From Zingiber officinale (Eukaryota > Streptophyta > Magnoliopsida > Zingiberales > Zingiberaceae): a stretch of 64,000 nucleotides of DNA. The first letter of the stretch is position 1, and each line of letters begins with the position of its first letter. Positions 45,780-56,066 of this stretch are shown here, in pieces. A program made the translations under genes and the position numbers. A model generated the notes under the pieces. It was not told where the DNA came from, ran no database searches, and saw nothing but the letters and a program-made list of their open reading frames with translations. The stretch is taken from positions 17,595,317-17,659,316 of the forward strand of contig NC_055996.1 in the NCBI RefSeq assembly GCF_018446385.1, given 5' to 3'.

Positions 45780-47119
45780 TATTGGATCGAGAAGCCCTAG
45801 AGGGGGTGAATAGCGCTCGTGGCTTTCACTTTTCGTATTCGGAAAACGTTCGAGAGTAAAGCAGCGGAATTAAAAAGTAATCACACGAAAAGGACCCAAG
45901 TGTTTTTTACTTGGTTCGGAGTCTTGGGCGACTCCTACTCTAAAGCCCACGTTTGTTGAGCATTTACTTTGGCCAATTCACTATCAGATCGCAAAGTACA
46001 AATATGGATTACAAAATAGAATTAAGAAGGTTATACCGACAATAGAATTACAAGAATTAAGGCTCCGGGTCGTCGGGGACTTGTCGTAGCTTAGTCGGAG
46101 TGTCTCGTGAATAGCACGTTGTAGAAGGATCACTTTAGAATTGTTGATTTGAGCTGCTGGTTGAGTGCTCCTTATAAGGGTTGTTGGAGGGGCCTCAAAC
46201 CCCCTTGAGGGCGTCTCAAACCGCCGAGTCAGCCGCGCATGGATAGGCTGAGAAGAAGTCTTCGTCTATCCTGTTGAAGGCGCCTCTATAAGCCTTGAAG
46301 GTGCCTCCAATGCTGTCTGAGGTGCCTCAAGCTACCATGAGGGCGCCTCCAACTTCGCTGTGCATAAACTCTTCTCCTTTGCACCCGAGGCGCCTCAAGC
46401 TCCATGAGGGCACCTCGGGTACTGTTCATCCGAGGCTAATATTGCTCCTTTGTCCCTGCAAACCATGTTAGTCCACAAACCAACCACATATCCTGTAAAA
46501 CAAAGTTAGCACACACAATAAACATAATAATATGAAAGTTTGACAGTCACGAGCTGTTCGGTTCTGACTTCGAATTTTCGATCGGAAACCCTAGATCGAA
46601 CCGACGCTTACTGTTCTCTCTTCTGGGGAACACGTCCTCACCTACTCCACTCAGGAGAGCATACCTGATGTCAGTCCAATCCTCCAGACCTACTGGACTT
46701 TTTGCCTAGGGTTACCACCCCCTAGGGTTTTTCGCCACCTAGGGTTACCACCCCCTAGGACCTAAGGTTACCCCCCTTAGGATTTCCTCCACCTAGGGTT
46801 ACCACCCCCTAGAACCTAAGGTTATCACCCCTTAGGGTTTTCCTTCACCTAGGGTTATCACCCCCTAGGGTTACCACCCCCTAGGACCTAGGGTTACCAC
46901 CCCCTAGGACCTAGGGTTACCACCCCCTAGGACCTAGGGTTACCACCCCCTAGGACCTAGGGTTACCACCCCCTAGGGGTTTCCACTTGCCAAATCGCAG
47001 TTAGGACTTTCCTAAAAAACCTCATTCACACATGTTTAGATAACAAAATAACTTAACTTTGAATCCCTTTATCATTATCAAAACTTGGGTTCGATCGTCG
47101 AATGCTTCCCGCACCAACT
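45780..47119 (-). repeat. 5' LTR of a B-family element
   Basis: On the minus strand it runs from about 47119 (AGTTGGTGCGGG, first base changed from the expected T) to CCAATA at 45780. A decayed primer site (TTAGTATTAGAGTGGGG) follows at about 45762-45778. It is related to the solo LTR at 8323-9601. It carries a 23-bp minisatellite at about 46690-46980 and GGCGCCTC/GAGGCGCC blocks at 46190-46440. Confidence 0.78.
46690..46980. repeat. 23-bp minisatellite in the B LTR
   Basis: Units contain CCTAGGGTTACCACCCCC and are perfect for about five copies at 46870-46980, with degraded copies before that. The solo B LTR has only scattered remnants (9395-9450), so the array expanded in this copy. Confidence 0.9.
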
Positions 47120-48745
47120 CTTAGTCTCCCTTCACCAATGCATTCATGTTTTCATCATGAAAACTCCCCCTAAATGTATACAAATGTGTATCAAGGGGTT
47201 TGGAATGGTTACCTAAATTGAAAATGATTTAAAATGCTGAAATAAGACTTTCCCAGCCAAAATCAGCATTCCCAATCGATTGAAGTTGGGTCCCAATCGA
47301 TCGCCTGATCGATTCCACGAGCTTCTGTTCTCGAAAATTGTCTCTGAATCAGTTCAGGTAGATTGAATCAATCAGTTGATCAATCCAGTGAGGCTTTGCT
47401 CGCGAAGAAATGCATCTCAATCGATCGGCTGATTGATTAAGGTTTCCCAATCAATCGGCTGATCGATTGAGTTTCTGAAATTTTGAAATTCAATTTCAGC
47501 CGAATTTTAGAAATGCCCTAGAAATTCTAAAAAATTATAAAAATCATGAAAACTCTTGTAGACACTATTTAGGGTATATATTATCATGAAAAAATAATTT
47601 TCTAGGAAAATACTTCATATTTTTAAAAATTAACACAAAATTAGAAACTTGCAAAAACTTCAATGTTTCTTCCAAGTTTGTGCATAACTATTCAATGATG
47701 ATTATTATCAAAAGATAGCCTTCACCAAGGTTTTCAAAAGTATATTTAAAATCATTTTCAAAACGAATATCCAAGCATGTTCTTTGGGCTCAATGCACAT
47801 GACTTGTACATTAGCTTTCCTAATGATTGGAGTACACATAACTATGTGTTTTGATGAACCTAAAACTCAAAAAGAATGTACTAAATCAACATCTTGAGTT
47901 TTGTTCATCATCCTAACACCTCACTTTTATCTTATGTGTAATAAAACACATACAAGTCACCTTAAAGTTCTTTGTGAGATGTAAAATTTAGTTTTGCCCT
48001 AAACTAGGATCATACATATCTATCTAGGCATTTTGGATTATGAACATCCACCTAGGATGTTACTTGTTAGTAAATGTCATTATTCTTAATTGCAAAGAAT
48101 TAAAAATAATGCATGATGAGTTATGACATACATCAAAATGAATAATTTAAAAAAAACTATAACTACATGATATATGTATGACATGACATGGTATTTTTGT
48201 GTTTTTCATAATAAAGCATGAATGTAAAATATAATATCATGGCATATGATGGACAAACAATCATGGTAAATTAGCATAAATAAAATATACCTAAATTACC
48301 TATCTAAGTATCCTTAACCTTAGTTAATTTAAATTTAAATCCTAGATTGCCCACTTTTTCTCAAGAAAATGTCAAACTCCCAATTTTGATATTTCTTTTT
48401 CTTTTATTAATTTTGTGCCAATTTAAATTAAGCATAATTCCTCAAGGTTTGGCACACTTTACTCTTCAAAGAGTAATCATTTTAAATTAAGGCCTAACTT
48501 GCCCTTAACTTCCTAAGAAAATACCAAAACCCCAACTTGGGATTTCTTATCCTTTTATCAAATGTGTCAATTTAAATTAAGTCTAATTCCTCAAATTTTG
48601 ACACATTTTAATCTTCCAAAGAGTAAACAATTAATCCTTTATATTTTCAAAGGTTAACAAAAATCTTGAAAATGCCTTCAAGTGTCAACTTTATTAAAGT
48701 TGGGTTAACCACCCTTCCAAATAGAGTTAACACTCTCTAACCCAT
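47120..48745 (-). other. non-coding 3' interior of F
   Basis: No credible gene. Near 47270-47470 it holds CAATCGAT/ATCGATTG half-sites, the same motif that fills the F LTR at 51129-51470. The rest is AT-rich text with parallels to 23607-24950 of G. Confidence 0.7.
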
Positions 48746-50489
48746 TTATGGGGTAGAGAAAATACTCCTAGGAACCCAAAACCTATTGGTGCTCCTTGGA
48801 TGCTCTAGGTATTCATTAGGGATAACTTCCCTAGATACCTTCCTAGTGAGCTTGTTAGGCTTCTTAGAAGCCTTGGTCACTTTCTCTAGGTCAAGTCTAG
48901 GGATAGCTTCCCTTGTGATATTCTTGGTGACTTTCTTAGACTTCTTAGAAATCTTAGTCACATTTGTTGTTGCAAAGATACTCCTAGGGATAACTTCCCT
49001 TGTATCCTTGACTTGACTCCTAGACCTAGGATTGGTTCCATAGCTATATGGAACCCTATGGTAAGTAGTTACATCCTTCTTAGCTTTAGGTTTGTATCAC
49101 AAACCTCTATGATCATTTGATGGCTTTTGTGTTCCTAGCCCTAGGTGGTGCCCATTTTGGTCCTTAAGAAAATCTTTGATTATCTTTAAGGTCTTTTCCA
49201 TATTATCAAGTCTTGACTTCAAGACTTGATTTTCCATCATTAAATCCTTAGTTTTGAAATTTTCTTTAAATCCTTGAGTATTTCTATTTTTGGGCGTGTA
49301 TCTACTATCCTTAGTATTCTTGCCCAAATTTATATCTACCTTCCTAACCCTAGGTGTGGTAGTTTTGGCATGAAGAGCCATATGATTTTCATTAATCCTA
49401 TCATGCCTTCTATTTGCATGATAAATAGCATTAAAATGATTAAAATTTGAATTATCATGATTTTTATCATGAGTCAAAGGAATAGGTTCAATAAATAATG
49501 CCTTGGGTTTTACCTTAGAAGCTCCCCTTTGACTAGTGCTTCCTCCCTTGACTTTGACCGATTTCTTCCCCTTAGGGCATTGGCTCCGGTAATGTCCCTT
49601 TTGATTACACAAGAAGCACACTATGTGCTCCTTGCTCTTCTTTGTTATGGGGTGGTCTCCTTGAGCTTCTCCTTACCCTTTGGTGTCATTTGGCCCTTTT
49701 TCTTGACCAATTTAGGGCACTTACTCTTGTAGTGCCCATGTTCCCTACACTCAAAATATATAATATGATTTTTATTTTTAATTGAACTAATTATACCTTC
49801 ACATGCAAGGATGACACCCGATCCTTCATTTGATGTCTCTTGATTTTGGAGGTTTTATCATCATCTTCTTCTTCACTTGACCCGGAGGTAGAAGCCTCTT
49901 CTTGCTCCGGTGTTAGTGAATGACGCTCCCCCTCAATCCTAGAGGTGGAGGTCTCTTCATCTTCATCTTCTTGTCCATTGAACAAAGAGTATGCTCCCTC
50001 TTTGCCCTTTTCATTGTGCCTCGTTGAAGATGAAGCTTCTTGGACCTCTTCTTCGAAAGTTGAGCATCTCTCAACTTTGGAGTCCTCTTCCTCTTGGTCT
50101 TGATCCAATGAGTCATCCTCTTTGGATTCTTCTTGATTTGATATAGTGGAAGGGACCTCATGAATCTTTGTCAATTTGCTCCAAAGCTCCTTAACATCCT
50201 TGTATTCTTCAATTTGCTTCAAGATGTTGCTAGGCAATAAATTGACCAATAACTTGGTCACTTTATCATTGGCTTCACATCTTTGGATTTTCTCTTGGCT
50301 CCACTTGCTCCTCTTGAGAATTTTTCCCTTTGAATTTGTTGGAGCTTCAAAGCCTTTCATGAGAGCAAACCATTGCTCTATCTCCACCATTAAGAAATTT
50401 TCGATCCTTGATTTCCAAAGATTGAAGCTTGTTGAAGTGAATGGTGGAGGCATCCTCGTATCATATCCAAGTCCATCTTGGAATTTCAT
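48746..50489 (-). pseudogene. Gag of element F, broken
   Basis: Start MKFQDGLGYDTRMPPPFTST, with FNLWKSRIENFLMVEIEQWF as in SIRE-type Gag. An acidic Glu/Ser-rich stretch (about 50161-49850) follows, then a first CCHC knuckle in shifted frame (CREHGHYKSKC, about 49740) and a second at about 49620 (CFLCNQKGHYRSQC). A coiled-coil segment (MENQVLKSRLDNMEKTLK) comes next, then three basic VIP modules (TREVIPRSIF, TREAIPRLDL, SREVIPNEYL), ending WVPRSIFSTP. The open parts are 50489-49791, 49621-49097 and 48961-48746. Frameshifts and a stop separate them. The layout equals that of the intact Gag at 22182-23606. Confidence 0.85.
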
Positions 50490-50598
50490 TTGAAGTTGAG
50501 CTTTAGAGGAAGTCTTTGACTTGATGAAGTTGCTTCAACTTCTTCATCCTTTAGCCTTGTTGCCCCTTCCGACGATGATTCCGGTAAAGAGCAACCTC

Positions 50599-50610
50599 GC
50601 TCTGATACCA
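50599..50610 (-). other. primer-binding site of element F
   Basis: TGGTATCAGAGC on the minus strand, two bases from the LTR end at 50613. Confidence 0.88.
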
Positions 50611-50612
50611 CT

Positions 50613-52279
50613 TGTTAGGGTCGATTTGTAGCTAAAGGGGGGTGAATAGCTCGTCGCGCGCTCGTTGCTTGCTTCGTCAATGATGATGTGTAGCGGAATA
50701 CTCTCAAAGCAAGCTCCAATGCTAACAACATAGATTTACTTGGTATCCACCTCAAGATGAGGTGACTAATCCAAGGATCCACACACGATGCACTTCTCCA
50801 CTAAGAAAATAGATCCTTCTTAATAGCAGCCAGAGGCGGAGAAGCCTCGTACAAGTTAACACACAAGAAACAAGACGAGAGAAACAAGAAGCTAATACAT
50901 AAGAAATCTTACAAGATTACACAACAAAACCTTAGCTTCTTCTTCTTCTTGCTTGAGTACACCTCTTGAGATGCTTGGGAATGAAACAACACTCCTATCT
51001 AAGCTTCCAAGGACTGGTGCATGTCACTGAGCTCGGTGGAGAAGAATCGGTGAAGAATCGGAAGCACGGGACAGGAGCTCTGTGAAGAAGACGCTCGCCA
51101 ACGACTATAACCTGCGCAACGGTCGGATCCCAATCGATTGAATGGCTCTCAATCGATTGGGGAGGCTTTGAATCGATCAGCTAATCGATTCAGAGCACCT
51201 CTGTGCTCTCTGGAAAGTACCTGAATCGATTGCCCAATCGATTCAGCCTCTATTGCACGATTTCCAGCCCCCCCAATTGATTGCCCGATCGATTGGAGGT
51301 TTCAATCGATCAACTGATCGATTTAAAAGCTCACTATTCATTGAAAAACTCTCCCAATCGATTGGAGAAGTTTTGATCGATTACCCAATCGATCAAAACT
51401 ATTTCTGCACTAAATCACGTCAACCAATCAATTGAACCCCCTAATCGATTGGCCAATCTATTGGCAAGCATAAAAATGTGTAGAGCCTGAAATGAGCTTC
51501 GTTTTGTATCCAAGATCACCTCATTCCGATATCCGAGTCAAAAGTTATGGCCTTCGGAAGTTTACTACGTCCGAACTTCCTAGTTCCATGCCAACTCCCT
51601 ATTGGACTTACGACCGCTAAGTGTTCGATCAACTTTCGACCTATCTGGACTTTTTCTCCTCGAGCCAAGTGTCCGGTCAACCTTGACCCACTTCGACTTA
51701 CCATTTCGTGCCAAGTGTCCGGTCCTCCATGACCCACTTGGACTTCCTTCCACCAGATGTCCGGTCACCATTGACCCATTTGGATTTCCTCATGTCTGAC
51801 TTTACTCACCAGGTCTTTCCACTGCCCGACTTCATTCACCGGGACTTTCCCCTATCTGGCTTCACTTACCAAGACTTTTACTCTGCCTAACTTCACTCAC
51901 TAGGGCTTCCACCTGACTTCACTCACTAGGGCTTCCACCTGGCTTCACTCACCAGGATTTTCACCACTACCCGCCTTCACTCACCGAGAGTTTCACCTGT
52001 CTGGCTTCACTCACCAGGACTTTCAACTGTCTAACCTCCAGTTAGGACTTTCTCAGTCAAGTATCTGGTCAATCCTTTGATCTACTTAACTCTTCTTCAC
52101 ATCTAACTGGTCAACCTTGACCAGAGGGGAATTGTATCAACAATATCTCCAAACGGATGATTGCATTTGCAATCTCCATGTATTGTCAAATATCGAAACC
52201 CAAACATCAAGACTCAAACTTGTGCCAACTCAAGCTTAGTCAACCAAGTCAACCTTGACCTATGGATATTACACCAACA
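50613..52279 (-). repeat. 5' LTR of element F (1667 bp)
   Basis: TGTTGGTGTAAT at 52279 and CCCTAACA at 50613. Contains GTCAAGGTTGAC dyads near the start, the AAGTCCTGGTGAGTGAAGC-type array at about 51790-52040 (shared with G), and an AATCGATT/TGATCGAT half-site array at 51129-51470. Confidence 0.85.
51129..51470. repeat. AATCGATTG hairpin array in the F LTR
   Basis: Repeated inverted half-sites such as CAATCGATTG and AATCGATCAGCTAATCGATT. The motif differs from that in G by about two bases per half-site (TGATCGATT here, TGATCGGTC in G), but the layout is the same. Confidence 0.85.
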
Positions 52280-52539
52280 GAGATGTCTAGCAGTGAGAAG
52301 CTTGTTAAACTAACAGAGTCTAGCGAGAAGAACCTACAATGTATTGGTGTTAATGATTTAGATTCTTAAATCTCACTAGTTATACTCTATAAGTAATTAA
52401 TGTTAAAGTAAATTTATTTTTAGGTCTAAATCTTACTAGTTCTATCATATAAGTCATTATTGTTATGATTTGATTATTATTATTATTATTAATGTGTGTG
52501 CTATAATGTAATTGTACAGATATAAACATGTTGGATCTA

Positions 52540-53765
52540 GTAGCTACACCCAAGGGCAGACTGTGTTGCAGATTATTGGGGTTTGGTAAGTATTGGTGTT
52601 ATTAATAATTTTTATTACTTTTATTTTTTTCTATAATATATTTCTAATATTTATAAATTTTTGATGTAGTTTTACCCCAGATGGTCATCGAGTAGCGGCG
52701 TACATAATGTCGAAATTTAAATAACGATTGAGCCTTACTAGTACTACATGGAAGCGTGTAGACCAGGGGATAAGACAGTTTTATCATGATGAATTTTTGG
52801 TAAGTAATTTTATGTATCAGGATTTTATTCTTTGTTATACTAATTTGTGAACTTATTGTTGAAGAAAAGATATACTTGGGAGTCAGGGCACGAGGAGGCA
52901 TTTTATGCAACTTGGAACACAACTTATGCCAAACTATATAGAGATATGCTATACAAAGCAAGACAAAAGGGAATAAAGTCATGCGATGTACTAGAGGATA
53001 TTCGGGATATATGGTGAGTCATTTAGTATGTAGATAGTTTGCAGAAAATTTCAACGACAGCTCGAGCCAACACAAACATTGAGCTGGCAGACCCTAGTAC
53101 TGAATCCACAAAGCATACAGTTGAATCTTGATCAGTTGTCGAGCATGCCTAAGACTTGGTGAGTTTACAATTAATAAATTTATATAAGAATTATGTGATT
53201 ATCAATGAATTCTAATATTTTAATTTAATTTCATTCTTTAATATTCAAGAAAATGAGCTACAACAACCTCCTACTTATTGGGAGGTATTTATCAAGACAC
53301 GCAAGTCAAAGGATGCCACATTTGTCGATCGTCAATTATCGGCATTAGATGTAAAAATGTAAACTTGAATATTTTTAACTATTGACAATAATTAGTTTTT
53401 TAATAAATATATGATATTAATAATTTTTAAACGTGGTTGTATAAGCGTCTCAGCCTTCTATAGTGCGACATGAGACACAGACTCTATCTACCGACTAGAA
53501 AAATGAGATTTATTATGATGTTGTTAGCAGAAGAAAAAATACCTCCACCCTCTACGATCTTGGGTCCCAAGTGAGAGTCATATATGATCGGGTGATAGCT
53601 TCTAGGGCCAGGGGTCATGTAGTGGATCATCTAGCGGATCCGAATCATCTATTAGAGTAGATGCCTTAGAACAAGAAAACCAAGATTTGAGGAATCAACT
53701 CTCGACATTTGAGAGATAATTTCAAGAGGAGCGACAATCTTGAACAAGATATGTGGAAATTGGAT
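52540..53765 (+). pseudogene. Transposase_24-like gene relic of the CACTA element
   Basis: Exon-like pieces with GT/AG edges: FTPDGHRVAAYIMSKFK, a stop, then LTSTTWKRVDQGIRQFYHDEF (52670-52799); KKRYTWESGHEEAFYATWNTTYAKLYRDM (52863-53010); PPTYWEVFIKTRKSKDATFVDRQ (about 53265-53340). A later piece (53600-53765) reads a Glu/Gln-rich coiled-coil tail. Block order and text match the plant transposase family PF03004 (Ptta/En/Spm). Stops and frame changes make it inactive. The known partner protein (TPase, DDE) is not in the window. Confidence 0.72.
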
Positions 53766-54033
53766 GGGAAATGCAGGAATTCATGGCTTGAATAGGGTTG
53801 TAAATGAGCTGAACTGAGTGGAACAGTAAGAGGCTCGAGTTCAAGCTCGGTTCATTATCCCTAAGCTCGAGCTCGGTTCGTTATCCCTAAGCTTGAGCTT
53901 GGCTAGAGTTCGATTCGAGCTTTAGTTCTTAAGCTCGAGCTTGGTCCGTAATAAAATTAAATAGCTCGAGTTCGGCTCAAGCTCGGCTAAAAAAAAAGCT
54001 CGTTTAAAAATTAAACAAGCTTAGTTCGAGCTT

Positions 54034-54050
54034 GTTTAAGATAATTAGCT
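54034..54050. repeat. SINE target-site duplication (left)
   Basis: GTTTAAGATAATTAGCT, identical to 54247-54263. Confidence 0.9.
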
Positions 54051-54246
54051 GTCCCCAGGGCGTAGCACAGCTGGAGGTGCATGGTTTCGTGGACGAGAGG
54101 TCCAGGGTTTGATCCTTGGGGTGTCATTGCCTGGGGTTAGCGTCCCGGCTATGCGCTTTCAGTTGTGTACCTGCATTTACCTCCCTCCATATCCATGGGA
54201 CCGACTCTAGGGGGTCGTCGTTGATGTGGTGGTTCCACATTTTTTT
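54051..54246 (+). mobile_element. tRNA-derived SINE
   Basis: About 196 bp with an A-box-like GTAGCACAGCTGG at 54062-54074 and a B-box-like GGTTTGATCC near 54107, then a body and a T-rich tail. It is flanked by a perfect 17-bp duplication, GTTTAAGATAATTAGCT, at 54034-54050 and 54247-54263. The long target duplication plus pol III boxes define a SINE. The T-tail resembles Au-type plant SINEs, but that match is from memory. Confidence 0.88.
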
Positions 54247-54263
54247 GTTTAAGATAATTAGCT
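54247..54263. repeat. SINE target-site duplication (right)
   Basis: GTTTAAGATAATTAGCT, identical to 54034-54050. Confidence 0.9.
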
Positions 54264-56066
54264 ATAAAATTTAATAATATATTATTATATTTATTATTTA
54301 TATGATATTAAATTATATATATATATATATTACAAGATAATCGAACCTTTTAACGAACATGTTCGCGAGCTTACGAACCAAATACTGTTAAGCTCAAGCT
54401 CGACTCAATAATGTTTTCGAGCTCAAAATTAGGCTCGAGCTCGACTTGTTAACTTAATCAAATGAACTTTTTTAAGCCGAGACCTAAATAACTCGCGAGT
54501 GGCTTGGCTCATTTATACCCCTAGGCTCGAATGAATCAAATGCGGCATCATTTTGACTTTCAACAAACTCAGGACCCTTAGGACTATACTGATCAGTAGG
54601 TGACTTAGAGGTGTGTTGACCTTTTACTTTTCTTTTCTTTGTTTATCACTTATGAAACATGCAAAATAGATCTATTAATTTTCATATTACATGCATCTCT
54701 AATTGTATTATATTTTTCAAGAACATTGTAGATTTATTTAGTATGTCACCATCATCAGATATCTAAACTAGCATTCAGGTGTATAAAATAATTTTCTATC
54801 CAAACTGTTTATATTATTAAATTCAATATGTTAGGCATAATTCTAATGATATGTCACTAATTTATTACTTGTTTTATTAATAACCTATCGTATTATACTT
54901 TCTGCATGATTGAATACTACTAGCTAGGTTTAGAGTGAATTGTCTTCGTTAGGAGGTGTTGTATTTCGTATTATTAGATTCAGATGTATTATACTTTATT
55001 TGAGATATTTAGATATTCATTTTTTTGGGATTAATTTGATACTTGCTTAGATTGGGTTTGATACTTTTTGTTTTTGTGAATGTATCGTTTTGTTGAATTT
55101 CATCTTTGTGAAGATTATAATGTGTCATGTGTTTGTGAATGTCATTGTTATGTTTGAGAATATGTTATATTGTTTGTGAATATGTAATGTGTTATGTTAT
55201 TTGTAAAAATGTGTAATGTGTTTGTGAATGTGTAATCTGAATATGTTTGAAAACCATGATGGTGTCGATTGATATATATGTAAATAAGAGGAAAATGAGA
55301 AAATGCTGTTGAAATTTTTCAAAAATTAGAGATGGAATTTTAAAATTCCATCTTTAATTAGAGAGAAAATTTTAAAATTCTATTGCCAATTAGAGATGGA
55401 ATTTTTTCCTCATCACCTTGTTTAAATATGAAATGTTAAAAGTTATGATAATTAGCGACGAAAATTTAATATTCCGTTTCTAATTTACGATGGAATTTTA
55501 AAATCTGTCACTAATCAGAGACGAAATTTATTAATTCGTCGTTAGGTTAATATATGAAATTTAAAAATGTAATTAGCGATGTATATTTAATTATCCCTCT
55601 TTAATTCGTAACGGTATTTAAATATTCCGTCGCTAATTAACAATGGTATTTTATTATTCCGTCGCTAAGTTTGGCTAAATTATGATGATATTGTTAAGAA
55701 TTTAGTTACGAAAATAAATATTCCGTCGCTAACAGAGACAGAATTTAATATCTATCTCTAAGATTAGCGACAGAATTAATAAACTTCCGTCTCTATTTTA
55801 GCAATAGAATATTTATTGTCATCACTAATTTAGCGTCGGACTATTTAATTCCGTTGCTAAATTTAGAGACAAATATTAAATTCTGTCTCTAAATTTAGAG
55901 ACGGATATTAAATTCCATTTCTAGTAGCGATAGGATATTTAATTCCGTCGTTAAATGACATCAGCAATCAATTTCATAGTGACGAAAATAATCGGTCGTT
56001 ATGTTCAATTAGCGGCCATTTAGTAATAGATAATTCCATCGCTAAAGAACCTTTTTTTTTGTAGTG

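Larger units (their letters stand above)
47120..52279 (-). mobile_element. gag-only LTR retrotransposon F, relative of G, 3' end lost
   Basis: On the minus strand: 5' LTR 52279-50613 (TGTTGGTGTAAT ... CCCTAACA), primer site 50610-50599 (TGGTATCAGAGC), gag 50489-48746 (broken), and a non-coding part 48745-47120 that parallels the G 3' interior. That part ends at the inserted B LTR. As in G, Gag ends after WVPRS and no pol follows. F and G differ enough to be separate families of one lineage. Confidence 0.85.
53793..54523. mobile_element. hAT-like MITE with a SINE inside
   Basis: Ends TAGGGTTGTAAATGAGC and its inverted partner GGCTCATTTATACCCCTA. Flanks GGCTTGAA (53785-53792) and GGCTCGAA (54524-54531), a 7 of 8 match to the 8-bp duplication of hAT elements. 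Without the SINE and its duplication it is about 518 bp, close to the two related copies at 59432-59932 and 62026-62533. No coding frame. It is rich in GAGCTCGAGC/GCTCGAGCTC blocks. Confidence 0.85.
52280..56066 (+). mobile_element. CACTA (En/Spm) DNA transposon, right part
   Basis: The right end reads TTTTTTTTGTAGTG (terminal bases at 56066), the reverse complement of the CACTACAAAAA end of plant CACTA elements, followed by CAT as the possible 3-bp target duplication. Ahead of it (about 55440-56045) are many ATTAGCGACGGAATT-type subterminal repeats in both orientations, another CACTA hallmark. A Transposase_24-like gene relic lies at 52540-53760. The left end is missing: element F inserted at 52279. 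A MITE (53793-54523) is nested inside. 54530-55440 is AT-rich and holds no visible gene. Confidence 0.82.

Noticed and set aside
46690-46980. Telomere-like TAGGGTT text
   Set aside because: It is part of a 23-bp minisatellite inside an LTR, not TTTAGGG repeats.
54051-54130. A tRNA gene
   Set aside because: A and B boxes are present but no cloverleaf or terminator fits; the T-rich tail and 17-bp duplication make it a SINE.
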